Counted from the stretch's first letter, positions 11,201 through 21,488 are shown. The stretch: DNA of 26,649 nucleotides from Hirudo medicinalis (GCA_011800805.1 MPNW01000278.1:143429-170077); one strand, 5' to 3'. Made by a program: numbers and translations. Notes: generated from the sequence alone by a model not told the origin.

Positions 11201-13781
11201 TACCTAATTAATCAACTAAATCATTTAACAACTGTCAGAGATGCTGCCCACAGAGTTCATCCTCTGTCAGGTCAAGGGGTTAACCTTGGATTTGGAGATG
11301 TCACTTGTCTGCTTGAAGTTCTTGAGGAAACAGTTCTCAGAGGGGGAGACATAGGTCTGTGATTTATTCTTTAAATAATTTTTATTCATATTTAATTAAA
11401 TCTATAGCAAAGAAATTAGTTTAGAACCTCTTTGTATCATCACTTGTACAGTATTGGCCCAGAATGATCATTCTTAGTCAGAATGGGCACTTCACGCCAG
11501 AAGCAAATGCAGGCTAAAAACTGCATCATCTGTTGCACTGGTGTCAATATTTTTATTATATTTTCAAAGAACAAAAAAAAAAAGCATTATTTTAATGGGA
11601 AGGCGTCATGCCAGGGTATCAGAGGAATTATGACTCATTGTCGAAGAGCTTCTAAGACTCGGTCCTCTCGAATTATTGCTATAAATAATATTTAGTCATT
11701 ACAATTCCATTACATGGAAACATAAGTTTAATGGAAATTATGCTTGTAGTTACGGTGCACCAATAAAGGTAAAATGTTGACCTTTAAACTAGTTTGGATG
11801 TTATCACTGAGTAGACAATCAGCATGAGGCAATAAGGATAAGTATGGGGATGTAATTAGGACAAAAGTGTTCTCATCAATGAGTTTTCTCAATAACCAAT
11901 CAACAAATTGCAATTTGATCCCCACATATTTTAAACCCTCTTTGCAAAAAATACATGTTTTTTTTTGTTTTTAAATGTTATTAAAATGTCATATAAAAAG
12001 ATTTTTTACAGACTCTTGTTTTTATTAGTACATGCTTACCTTTATAAAAAATATCTAGATATTTTTAAAGTCAAAAAGATTGGTTCAATTTGTGCCATTT
12101 TGGTTTTAAGGCATGTTATCCTTATAGCAATAATGTCCAGACAAAGAAAAAGAAAAAGCATAGATTTAAAAACAAAAATAAACATTTTAAGAGATTTAGA
12201 AGAAATTGAAAACAGCAGCTTTGGTAGTTCGACAAGGGTGACATTGCCAAAAAAATCAAATTAAGCCATCCACTCTTTCAAGCATCATTAAAACTAAAGA
12301 AAATATTATGAAGGCTGCAGAAAGTGACACTAGACTTACATTTAACCGCATCAGAGATACGAAAGCATAGACGAATCTGTTTGGATAGGTGAGGAAAGAA
12401 TGCTCCAGTGTCTGGGGATATGCTCATAGCAAAAGCCAAGACACTTGCCCTTCAGATAGGATTCAAAGATTTTTGTGCTTCCCAAGGGTGGTTTCATAAA
12501 TTCAAGCAAAGGTGTAACATTGGTATCAGAAATTGCTGGCAAAAAGCTGGGTTTGAGTTTTCAGAGGACAATGCCGCCATAAACGAAAACCCTGCCTTGA
12601 ACTCTCAGGAAGCAAATGATTGTTGCGTGCAGGTTGGCCGAATGGGTTGAATTCATTTGGCATATGGAGGTAATGGCAACGGTCATAATGTGTCATGTTC
12701 GAAACCTGGCCTGCCCTGTCACAAGCGCCCTTGGTAAGGAGACAAAAATCACTGATTTTATCAATGTCTGACTTTAATTTTGTCTTTTTTTTTACTTTTT
12801 AAAAGAAAAACAAATTTTCATGTTATATTTTAATGCATAAAATTGAATAATTAATGAAAGTTAGAATATTAAAATATAAAGAAATTTGTTTTTATGAAAA
12901 TCTAAATCAATTTACCATGGCATGCAGGTTGGCAAAATAGGTTGCGTTCCTGCATGCGGTCGTAATAGCAACGGTTGTAATGTGTCGTGTTTGCAACCCA
13001 GCCTGCACCGCCAGGGAATGCCCTCGGGTAGGGGCGCTATATAAATGGTAGATCGACTAAAAAGGGCCCTCACATCCCATTCGGATACGAAAAGCACTCA
13101 AAAGATTGGCTAAATACAAAATAAAAATTTATGTTGATAATACAAGAAAAAAACCTTCTTATTACAAAATTCCATACAACAAATTCAGATTTTTTTGTGT
13201 CCTTTACAATTTCGTTATAAAGAGGTTTTACTGTAGTTATAATAATGTTAGCAATCATTTAAGAATAATGCAACTATGTGCAATTGAAATTATTATTCAA
13301 ATTTACAATAGCATAGAAGTACATCCAATTGGATTAAAAAAAAAATAATCAATAACTCCTTTGAAATATTCTTCCACTTAAGATAACATAATTATGAAAT
13401 TCTTCATTGATCATAAACTTGTAATGTCTTAATTTAACAATCAACCATTTAAAAATTCTTGACTCAGGTTGTTTGAAGAACCTCATGACTTATGAGACAC
13501 AGAGGCAGAGGAGAGTGCTCCCAATGATGGCAACCATAGATGTCCTTGGACGTCTCTATGGCAACGAGATCCAACCTCTCATCGCTCTGAGGTCTATTGG
13601 GTGCCAAATTGCCAGTTCCATTCCCTTCATTAAAGTGAGTTTAATTATTTCTGACCTCAATGATTGATAGACCGTTGAGTCGGTGGGCTAGTTTTTAATT
13701 CATATTTTTATTTATGATAAAACTTTGATTACTAATGTATTTATCTTCCAGGAAAAGATGATTCAATTTGCTGCTAATTAA
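8279..13781 (+). CDS. COQ6: COQ6, ubiquinone biosynthesis flavin monooxygenase (mitochondrial), complete
   Basis: FAD-dependent hydroxylase of the coenzyme Q ring at C5, acting in the matrix-side CoQ complex of the inner mitochondrial membrane. Exons: 8279-8450, 8946-9080, 9356-9408, 9473-9724, 10043-10150, 10252-10314, 10490-10597, 10762-10840, 10998-11121, 11239-11354, 13468-13634, 13752-13781. All borders are GT-AG and the phases join to 468 codons plus stop, the human length as I recall it. The ATG at 8279 is chosen because an in-frame TAG lies at 8237 and no earlier ATG is in frame. The N-terminus is rich in R, S and A, a mitochondrial targeting type. The FAD Rossmann motif is [16 protein letters not shown] (about residues 42-57); then VWDSC, the IGADG motif, [14 protein letters not shown], and the second FAD motif [19 protein letters not shown]. 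Intron 10 (2.1 kb) holds a Tigger remnant and two SINEs. There is no sign of decay. Confidence 0.97.
9751..9819 (+). repeat. Decayed partial duplicate of COQ6 exon 6 and its acceptor, in intron 4
   Basis: 9751-9819 aligns with 10216-10281: the intronic lead (from TATTCTGAA through ACATAACATTGATTT) and then the exon start TGTGTTGAAA followed by TACTGCCTGGCAGA. In the duplicate the acceptor CAG has become CTG, so it should not splice. After CTGGCAGAACAGC the sequence diverges. It is a pseudo-exon left by a short local duplication about 465 bases upstream of the true exon. Confidence 0.85.
12134..12626 (+). pseudogene. Tigger/pogo-type transposase remnant in COQ6 intron 10
   Basis: DNA transposon of the Tc1/mariner superfamily. 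The frame from 12134 reads [20 protein letters not shown], the start of the CENP-B-type helix-turn-helix of Tigger transposases. Another frame then gives a [21 protein letters not shown] stretch (about 12255-12320). From about 12408 a [20 protein letters not shown] and GWFHKFKQR block matches the second helix-turn-helix domain. Frameshifts and a stop after 12262 break it, and the catalytic DDE domain is absent. A SINE (copy B) abuts its 3' end. Confidence 0.85.
12627..12745 (+). mobile_element. tRNA-derived SINE, copy B (3'-truncated or diverged)
   Basis: Starts GTGCAGGTTGGCCGAATGGG with the A box, has the B box ATGTTCGAAACC and the CAAGCGCCCTTGG block, and then stops matching before the TATATAAAT motif. 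It sits immediately after the Tigger remnant, so it inserted in or next to it. Confidence 0.85.
12922..13115 (+). mobile_element. tRNA-derived SINE, copy C (full length)
   Basis: Head GCATGCAGGTTGGCAAAATAG (A box partly decayed), a B-box-like GTGTTTGCAACCC, body GGGGCGCTATATAAATGG, and a 3' block with GCACTCAAAAGATTGGCT followed by AAATACAAAATAAAAATTT. It aligns over its whole length with copy A on the other strand. It lies about 180 bases past copy B in COQ6 intron 10. Confidence 0.9.
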
Positions 13782-14411
13782 GGAGAAATGCAGAAGAATT
13801 TCTTCATTTCTACTGATTCCATAAAACATTTAATAACATAAAAAGATTAAATTAAGATATGAGGAGCTGTCATTTTGATCCAAACAATCACTATTTTCGT
13901 CACGTGATAATATTTTCATAATTTTGTAACAAATCATTCGTTGGAAGATGAACATCAGTAAAATTTGCATTTGGCAAAGTTTTCTAACTTTTCTGATTTA
14001 ATATGTTGACTTTTTGCTTGGGCACCATTCATATTTTCTAAGCCATTTCTCTGAGATTTCCTTTGGGCTATTTTTTTATATTTAAACTTTTTTCTTTATA
14101 GTATTTCTATATTGATTATGTAAGAATCATTATGAATGGATTTGTTCCAGCTAGTAATTGGTTTATGAGGGACCAAAACAATGGGAATCCTTCAATATAA
14201 AGAACCGACTTCTTTTGAAAAAAATATACATGTTGTTAATTAATGCAGACTTTACAAACTTCCAATAACTTTTTGATCCCTTGGTTTCATTTCTCGTTCG
14301 ATAGTAAACAACTGAAAATCACTGAATTATTGACGAAGCTGTCCTATTGCCAAACGAGAATATATAATTAGATACTAAAAGGTAGGCTACTGGCATTATT
14401 GAAAATCTGCA
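13782..14411. other. COQ6 3' flank and upstream region of the next gene
   Basis: No gene is seen. There is no clear AATAAA soon after the COQ6 stop. A TATA-like ATATATAATTAG lies at about 14360-14371, some 45 bases before the next ATG. Confidence 0.5.
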
Positions 14412-15197
14412 ATGAAATCTTGTTTTGATCACACTTCTGCATCCTGCGTTGGCGGCAACTCACTTCATCCTTCTCTTGCCTTTAGAATGGCGTTACCGTT
14501 TCTTCTAATACCAAGGTTTCTACGCAGAAATAGTGTCGCCCGCAAAGTGGGAAAACATAAAATATGTTCGAGAAAAGTGTATTTTGACGAATTTTCTCGC
14601 CTGCATGAGCAGCAGCGGAGGATAAGCTCACCATTTGAAAGTGGTGTTTGGAGTTCAACAACAAACTGTCCTGAAATTAGTGGGAAGCCCGCCGATCTAT
14701 CAAATTCAAATCCTTTTGAGCCATCCACGATCCCTGTAAATCCCCTGATTCACCGACGAAACTCATTCAAAGGAAACGATTTTCTTCTGACTTTGCAGAT
14801 GGAATTAAATTCTCATTACAACCATTGGAATGCAGAAATAGATCGTCTGCAGAGAAGTGGAAAATGGATCAAACCAGGAACATCTATCAAGAAGTCAAAG
14901 GTTAACCAGGCTCAACGACTTGTAGGTGGTCCATCTAGTTATATGGACCTCCAAAAATTGGCGATTTATGTTGATTTTAGAGAGTTCAGCCAAAAGGCTT
15001 TGAAGTCTGCACGAGTGATGATCGTTTCAGAAGGTCTTGGCTCAAGTTACGTTGTTGCTGAGGCTTTTGAAGAAAATAAACAAAAACATTGCACAAAAAC
15101 ATTTAGGCAGAAAATCATTCTAAAGAAAAATGCTGATTTGAAAGGCATTACAGCCCACTTGAATGACAAGAAAATCATGAAGATAGAGGTGTTTTGA
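14412..15197 (+). CDS. Divergent small heat-shock-like protein with C-terminal alpha-crystallin-type domain
   Basis: Intronless 261-codon frame. The last 90 or so residues read like an alpha-crystallin (Hsp20) domain: KLAIYVDFREFSQKALKSAR resembles the '.V.LDV..F.PEEL.V' strand pair. A 'KTFRQKIILKKNADL' stretch resembles 'R.F.R.F.LP..VD', and GITAHLNDKKIMKIEV resembles '.ITA.L.DGVL.I..P'. The N-terminal 165 residues are long, basic and serine-rich with no motif I know. An internal ATG (14487, MALPFLLIPRFLRR) could be the true start. The C-terminal IxI tail motif of many small heat-shock proteins is absent; the frame stops at MKIEVF. Single-exon structure suits stress genes. A TATA-like motif at 14360 supports transcription from here. 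Fold assignment is inference from pattern only. Confidence 0.65.
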   Translation: MKSCFDHTSASCVGGNSLHPSLAFRMALPFLLIPRFLRRNSVARKVGKHKICSRKVYFDEFSRLHEQQRRISSPFESGVWSSTTNCPEISGKPADLSNSNPFEPSTIPVNPLIHRRNSFKGNDFLLTLQMELNSHYNHWNAEIDRLQRSGKWIKPGTSIKKSKVNQAQRLVGGPSSYMDLQKLAIYVDFREFSQKALKSARVMIVSEGLGSSYVVAEAFEENKQKHCTKTFRQKIILKKNADLKGITAHLNDKKIMKIEVF

Positions 15198-16325
15198 TAA
15201 GATTTTCACAACTATTTATAATTGTTACTTGTTGTTAGCCGCAAATAACGTAACATTAAACAAATTGCCATCCACACCGCCTTGAAAACTTTCTTCTGGG
15301 AAAGCTTCCCTAAGTCTTGAAGTGGTCTTGATGTCCCATTGGAACATTATAATCACATTCAGGATCATTACTTTTGACGCATGTTTATTTAGGCATGATT
15401 TATAAGCTTACTCATATTAATATTTGCAATGTTAAACTTTATCGTTAGATTCCTCTTATTTCAACCGACTCTTGAAGACATTGAAATGGAATGGCTCTTG
15501 GAAGGGTCCTTATGGAGTTTAAAACAAAACTGGAAGATTCACTAACTTGAGAGGTGAATACTGCTTTTAGAGTTGCTTTCATGATTTTGCAAAAGCAAAA
15601 GGGCGACATTTGTATTTCTCTGCTTAATTATGATTTAATGTGAATACTTAAAATCAGAATTCCTACCTTCTTTCACATCTAAAAGTAGGAAAATTCATTT
15701 ATAATAGTCTAGCACAAGAGTAGTTAAAGTGACAAAATTGCTCATTGAATACATGGACCATAGCAGGTATCATCAGATTGCGAGAGTGTCTCGCTGGGTG
15801 TTGCATTTAATTCCGTTTCGCGTCTGGTTTTTGGTTTTAATAAAGTTCTTGTTTCATTGCAGTCTCGGTCAACTTTGTGATTTCGAAGCTCTGTTTACAG
15901 CCTTAACGTTGTGTGTGGTCGCACTGCTTTTCTGAAGTAAAATATTATCAAAAGTTTTTCCGCATCTCTCATCATTGCTGACTTCCGGCCTAGTAACATT
16001 TAACCAAATAACCTTCATCACCTCTCAGTGTGCACCTGACTTATTGTTGCTTCAATTTTATTTAAAGAAACATTATTTTACATGTTTTCGGATGGAAAGT
16101 TATGCATGGCTTGTTATGTTATATGGCCTTGTATATGATATGGAAATTGTTCATAATAAGTTATAAATTTTGATTACAATTTATTAATCAATATCTTATC
16201 AAAACGAACATTTCCAATGAATCCAACAAATATCACTGGTAATTTGGAATACAAATTGTTTAGGTTTTTGTCATGAAAAGTACTTTCAAAATTCCGTCAA
16301 GTCGATTCCATCAAGGTCTGAAGGT
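15198..16325. other. Intergenic region
   Basis: No supported gene. A 68-codon frame at 15729-15935 with a hydrophobic C-terminal half has no recognisable family. An AATAAA on the minus strand (16180-16185), 140 bases past the minus-strand stop at 16326, is a fair polyadenylation signal for the neighbouring knottin gene. Confidence 0.5.
16180..16185 (-). terminator. Putative polyadenylation signal of the cysteine-rich gene
   Basis: AATAAA on the minus strand, 140 bases beyond the TGA stop at 16326-16328. Confidence 0.5.
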
Positions 16326-17710
16326 TCAGGCGCATGACCCTTCAACTCTGGACAAAACTTGCCATGGAGTTATTTTACAGTTGTTGCTCTGGCACTGGTC
16401 ATTCTCATGGCAGGCACCTCCAGAGGGTCTCTTGGCATCGCAGATGCCGTCTGTATAGCCAAGCTTTCCTTTCTGACAGACAAGCCCTTTGCAACATTGG
16501 CCATCTCTTTGGCATAATTGCCCTTGCCGAATGCATTCTACACATACGCCGGACTGAAAAGTAATAAATTTAATTACGCCCTCGTCACATGGTTTGAGAT
16601 GGTAAATTATGACTTTTCATAAAAACCGCTTTAACACAGAATGTTTGCAGAAATGTATTTTAGAAAAGGTGTAATGAACTTTTCTCAGACTGAATCCGTT
16701 CTCCCAGTAGCATTGGAGAGTGCCGCAGCATTTGCCGACCACGGAGCACTTTTGATTTACTTCTTTGCAGTCAAATGCTCCTCTTTTCTCTCCTTCAAGC
16801 CCCAAGTAGCTTCTTTTCAAGGTCTCCAGTTCAGCTTCTTCCATTTGTCTTCTGCAAAATAAGATAATAGTCTTCGTGATAGTAATCGTTACCTACAAAT
16901 GATTATTGGCGGTAGAATGAAATAAAGTGAAAAAATTATTTGAGGACAAAATCAACTTTTAAGTATTTTTTAAATAATAGAATTTGTTTAAATCACCTCA
17001 AAAGTGACCTCAAGGAGTTCGAATAATCTTCTTCTTCATCAGCGTCCAAATCCACTTCAGCGGTAATTATGATTGTCATCATTGTAATATTTTTACAGAC
17101 AATATTTTGTAGAACAACAAATTCAGAAGTTATCCATAAAAGTAACGGATATATTCAGTGATTTGAATATAATATAAGATTAAGACTCAAAATGTATGAC
17201 CACAAGATGGCCGGAGATATTTCAACTGATTTATTGGACAATCTACATTATATTCAGGGCCGCCGATAGAAATGTCGGGCCCCTATGTTATGTCAATTTG
17301 TAATGAAAAAGCAAAATAAAGGTCATGATAGCAATTGCACTTTCCCCCTGTCTCTCCTCGTGGGCAGCCCTGATTACATTACAGAATGTAAAAAAAAATG
17401 TTATTACTGCTGCTGCATTTTGGAGATAAACAAATAATTTTCTTTTTAGTTTGCTTATATAGCATATAGCTTATATATATGCATATATACCATGTACGAA
17501 ACGCCATCCACTGAGCTAACTTGCGCGTTATTTATTATTTCTCCTGTTTTACTTTTCATCACATAACTTATTGGTTTCATCCGAAATAAAAAAAAACACT
17601 TTGTTCATTAATTTTGACGATTCAATCCTAAAATTAGGCTAACCTCCCCAGGCTCTGGATGCCAGAATAGTAAAACAAAGGAGCAGGAAAATATTTAACA
17701 TGATTTTCAT
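16326..17710 (-). CDS. Secreted precursor with tandem knottin-type cysteine modules
   Basis: Four exons (complement): 17644-17710, 16997-17054, 16680-16851, 16326-16553. Phases join exactly to 174 codons plus stop. Exon 1 is a signal peptide (MKIMLNIFLLLCFTILAS). Exon 2 is an acidic propeptide piece (DLDADEEEDY). Exon 3 continues the propeptide to a dibasic EKR site and starts the cysteine-rich part. Module 1 spacing is C-x6-C-x5-CC-x4-C-x13-C; module 2, two residues on, is C-x6-C-x5-CC-x4-C-x11-C; then a KR and a third group C-x5-C-x4-C-x14-C. The C-C-CC-C-C framework is that of inhibitor-cystine-knot peptides, found in venoms, defence peptides and also in Dickkopf/colipase-like regulators. 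Signal plus acidic pro-region plus KR is the layout of a processed secreted peptide. The donor of exon 3 (AAA/GTTCAT) is weak, the least sure join. Function (toxin, antimicrobial or signalling) cannot be told from sequence. Confidence 0.82.
17255..17390 (-). repeat. Dispersed repeat, family 2, second copy
   Basis: The reverse complement starts TGTAATCAGGGCTGCCCACG, keeps the AAAGTGCA block and TTTGCTTTTTCATTACAAAT and TTGACATAACAT, then GGGCCCGACA. It is the diverged partner of 2314-2440. It lies between the knottin exons 1 and 2. Confidence 0.6.
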
Positions 17711-17785
17711 TTTTCAAGAGAATTTAATTTCATGCAGCTTGTATTAAAAGAGAAAAATATTCCATCCAGTGGACAACTCAGCAAC

Positions 17786-17798
17786 CTATTATATAAGT
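17786..17798 (-). promoter_or_regulatory. TATA box of the cysteine-rich gene
   Basis: Minus-strand CTTATATAATAGG about 80 bases upstream of the ATG at 17710, a good TATA match at a sensible distance for a 50-base 5' leader. Confidence 0.5.
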
Positions 17799-18891
17799 AT
17801 TCAGGAATGCAATCAACTGCCAATTTGAATCTCCTTGTGTAGCTGCTCCAGCTTGCTGATAATTGGTTTGAAGTGGTGGTATTTGATCCAAGCAATTTTG
17901 CTCTATTGGTGTCTTTGTACCCAAAGTTGTTTTACTTAAACGGAGAAATTTCAATTGAACGGCTTTCATCATTACAAATGCATAATGAATGTAATTCGAC
18001 CAACAAAGCGATGGAGTGAGGGGTATGAGATAATTTGTTTTTGCTTTTGTTTGAAGACAAATTCCTGTTCCTATTATTATTTATTATTGTTATTATTTTA
18101 ATCGCTTTCCTGTGCATTGTGACGATTTAATTTTATGTATTATTATAAATGTTTATTTACTGAAGCGACGCAGATATTAGTGGTTCAAATATTGTACTTA
18201 CATTGAAATAACACTTCAGAAATTGTTTTAAATTTCGGGATACATATTGACTATCACGATTAATATTATTTGGGCAAACGAATTGAGGTCAGAGGTTAGA
18301 GCGTTAAAGGCATACGAAGATCACTTTCAATAAGTAGTAAGATGAAACACATCACAATTGATTCACAAAAATTCTGGGGAAGCCTATATTATTTAGTTTT
18401 AAGTTTCAAAGGGATCGTGATGCGATGATGTATAAATTCCGATGTAATCACAAAAAAAGTACTTTTATTATCATCGTTCTCCATTATTTGAAAGGTCATC
18501 TGAGAGGTCAATCATTTGAGACAAAAAAATCTAACGTCACGATGGCGCACCCCAAAATTACGCATAATTTTTATTTGTAATTTATTATGGGGAACTTTCA
18601 AGAAGAACGATGACCTTAATAACAAGTTGTCAGAAAAGCAAGCATAAAGACCGATTTTGGAAATTGAAGGATCATATAAAAATGAAAAATTTGTTTGTAC
18701 GAGTGTGAATAAGCCGAAGCAGTTGGTTACTAAGATTATTTTCCTGTGTTTCCGTGGTAATTATAAATAATTAAGTCATAAATTTGTAAGTCATTAATTT
18801 GAGGTCAAGAGGTCCGTTAACACTTTGTTCCGCTTTCGACTACCAATAGGTGGATATTCCTTGTAGAGCGTTGAATGGGTCATAAATATTT
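17799..18891. other. Intergenic region
   Basis: AT-rich spacer upstream of the cysteine-rich gene, which reads leftward. Short minus-strand frames here (to about 18117) show no family. I see no RNA gene or recognised transposon. Confidence 0.5.
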
Positions 18892-19180
18892 CGTGAACAC
18901 AGAAAGTATGAGAACGCCCAATAATTTCGTGATAATTCGTTAAATATAGGTTCAATGTTACTCAATTTTATGCAGCACATCATTTTATTGTACACAAACC
19001 ACCCTGTGAAATTTCAACTAATTTGAATTTCAAATTTTAAATTGTGCAAAATTGTGTCTGAAAACTACGAGGAATATTATTAATATAAATTTTTCAATTG
19101 TACAATTTATCTGCAATCCAATTTATATTCTGCGAGTTATCACGAAATTATCGGACGTCATCGTGGTGTCCGTGCTCACG
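18892..19180. mobile_element. MITE-like element with ~56-base terminal inverted repeats
   Basis: The left arm (18893-18948, starting GTGAACACAG and containing AATAATTTCGTGATAATTCG) matches the reverse complement of the right arm (ending at 19180) without gaps at roughly three quarters of positions. The best core is AATAATTTCGTGATAATTCG against GATAATTTCGTGATAACTCG. About 175 bases of AT-rich non-coding DNA lie between. Size and structure fit a non-autonomous DNA transposon. I could not fix a target-site duplication. Confidence 0.75.
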
Positions 19181-19199
19181 TAGGGATTGTAATTGAGGG

Positions 19200-20175
19200 G
19201 GTGCACACCTCCCATGAATACAGACTTTACCGGTCATTGACCAGCAGTGTCTTTTTAAAATTAGCTGTAGTTAGCTCTCGTTTTGCATGTCCAAGCACAT
19301 CTGGAACATTAAAATCAGCGGAAGATTTATTTTTTGCGCGAGGGCTTCTCATATCTCTGCAAAAGAGATGTCAAACGCCCAAGACATTCTTGCAGAGACA
19401 AACGACTGGACCGTCGCAGCCGACATAGAAGGGATGAGGCACTACCTCAGCTACTCATAGAAAGTGGCCGGACATGGTGCTTGTGTTACCGTCGACGGAC
19501 GCCATCATTCTGATGGAGCTGACGGTACCCATTTGAATATACATGAATATAGCGATGCGCCCAAGGCGGAAAAGTATGCAGATCTGTCGATAGACTTGGA
19601 AGTGAAAAGAACAGACATCTTCCCCATCGAGGTTGGCTCAAGGGGCGTAGTCGGCAGGCTTTCATCACCAAGATTGGATTGTCCAGCCGAGAAAGAACGA
19701 AGGATGCAGAAGCGCCTTTTTTTTTTGGATCACTATCAAATCAACAAATCACTATCGACTACCATCCAAATGGAGTATGGAGTCGAATAAAAGCCCGTGG
19801 CCGAGTCCTGAAAATTTTTATCTCCGACTGCCGCTTCAAAAAAAATTTAGACCCCGGTTTGCATACATTAAGTACACGGGGTGAAAAGCCACCGAGAGCT
19901 TTCATGGCCGCTGTGGGCAACTGAGGAGGACGCGATCGACACAGGAAGGCCAACGAGAGCCTCTCAAAGTCGAAGATAAAATTACGTTGATATATAAAAT
20001 GAAAAGATAACATTGGGTCCGAAAGGTTAAAACGAACAGGGACAAATGGCTGATCACCCGATGCGGCCCTCTCCCCGAAAACGTAAGGGAGAATCGTAGG
20101 GCCGAAATGTTTGAAGTCGGGGAAAACTCCTCTGAGGATCCCTATCGGAGCTCCAAGGCGGAGTACTAAGAAACT
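19200..20175 (+). mobile_element. GC-rich retroelement remnant with nuclease-like domain, copy A
   Basis: Across shifting frames it gives DWTVAADIEGMRHYL (about 19406-19450), WPDMVLVLPSTDAIILMELT (about 19466-19526), KYADLSIDLEVK and FPIEVGSRGVVGRL (about 19572-19663). This order, '.DW.V..DL.G....RPD.VL....ELTVP.E....KY..L......PIEVG.RG..G', recurs at the C-terminus of reverse-transcriptase-bearing ORFs in many invertebrate genomes and resembles a PD-(D/E)xK nuclease core. Several stops show it is dead. Its 3' part (20040-20160) aligns with the 3' part of copy B (23495-23605). GC content is well above the surroundings. The 5' limit is uncertain. Confidence 0.75.
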
Positions 20176-20316
20176 AGCAAGTAATGATGTAAGTACAGGC
20201 AATGTACAAGAAAAGAACAAATTAAAGAAACTAACGTATGCTGGTCGCAACATGACAAGAATGATGGTGTTTAATTGATTAACAACTATATGTTTACAAA
20301 AGTGTCGATTTGAAGG

Positions 20317-20645
20317 CTAATAGCTATTGCCACGTTTTGGCTGTTCCAACCACGTCTTGAAAACCTGGAATCTCCGGTCCTTCAATTGACAGCTGCTTCG
20401 GATTTGAAGACCACACCGGTGGAAAATGTTGTCATTTTTCATTTTAGATGCACTCTCAAAAACATCTTTATCGTCCACAGGCTGAGCCAAAACTGAAGAT
20501 CTTGCAGGATCCGTTCGGGCTTTCTTGCTCATCCACCTCATCATGAAATTTCTTTTATTCATTTCTTTGCGTTTTGACATTTCTGCATGTCATCAACGCA
20601 GGTTAATTTATAAATAAAAATGATATATACAAATAAATCAATAAT
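20317..20645 (-). pseudogene. hAT-type transposon fragment (N-terminal part), minus-strand copy
   Basis: Minus-strand frame 20317-20580 starts MSKRKEMNKRNFMMRWMSKK. The first 50 or so codons, and about 40 bases before the ATG ending CATGCAGAAATGTC, match 25570-25770 on the plus strand closely. The plus-strand copy is followed by hAT/DUF4371 coding blocks, so this is probably the same element's N-terminus. Downstream of KMKND the two diverge. Confidence 0.65.
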
Positions 20646-21488
20646 GATGCATTATAAATGACACATAATAACTAACCCAGTATTATAACGGAAGGCGAGA
20701 TGATTTGGTGTTGTTTCTTTTGAAACTCTATGAGCCTGACATTCCCTGACACCCGCAGCAGATGCAACTGTCCAATCAATGCTCTCAATGCTCTGATGCC
20801 ACAATACTTGGAATTTAGTTTTATTGTTGTAAAGGGGTGTGCACCCTCCTAACGGGGGTATAGCTGCCGGAGGGGGGTGTTCTCAAAATTATGGGGAGGT
20901 GAGCAAGAACTCCCTGTGCTCACAGTAGTTCGAGAATTGCATTTGTTCTGGTTAAGTTCCGCTTGAACATGTGTTCAATTTCTTAAAGAAAAATAAATAA
21001 AAATGCCCTAAAACAAAATTAAAGCAACACATGAAATGCAAATAAAAATACTTTCAGAAAAATGCGCAAAAATGCAAATCCATAATGTTGTATATGGACT
21101 TTTTTAAAACTCAGAATAAGATTATTGATTGGCACTCAAGCCACAGATGTAAGATTTCGAACAAAATGTACAGTCATTGAAAGTGGACTTGAAAGTGGTT
21201 TAAATAAAAAAAAGATCTAGTTATATGTGGTTGAAATTTTAATCAAGATAAGAATTTACAACCATTCGCTCATGTTCACTGTATTTTAGTATCTAATGTA
21301 ACTCTGGTGTAGCCTAAAAAAATATGTGAATACTTTCCACATTGGTGAACAAGCCACGTCCTGGAACAATGCATGCTTTCTTGTATCTAATTCCAAGCAC
21401 TTAACAAAATCTGTGTTGTAACGCTAGATTGACAAGATTCAAATGTTTTTCTATTCACTTGGGTCATTTAACAACAATGGAAAGAAAT
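20646..21488. other. Spacer before the PAN/lectin gene
   Basis: No gene. A GC-richer patch at 20825-20940 (GGGGTGTGCACCCTCC and CTGTGCTCACAGTAG) resembles fragments near 19170-19220 (GCTCACGTAG, GGGGGTGCACACCTCCC), possibly pieces of one dispersed repeat. Confidence 0.4.

Noticed and set aside
14465..14728. Minus-strand frame opposite the small heat-shock-like gene
   Set aside because: A shadow of the plus-strand gene; no signal of its own.
15729..15935. Plus-strand 68-codon frame with hydrophobic C-terminal half
   Set aside because: No start context, family or exon borders support it.
16617..16679. Reading the knottin exon 3 on without splicing, to a stop near 16617
   Set aside because: It would lose the second module; the spliced form restores regular cysteine spacing in phase 0. 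Unspliced use remains possible but less likely.
19759..20253. Long minus-strand frame of 164 codons
   Set aside because: Antisense to retroelement copy A; long only because the region is GC-rich.
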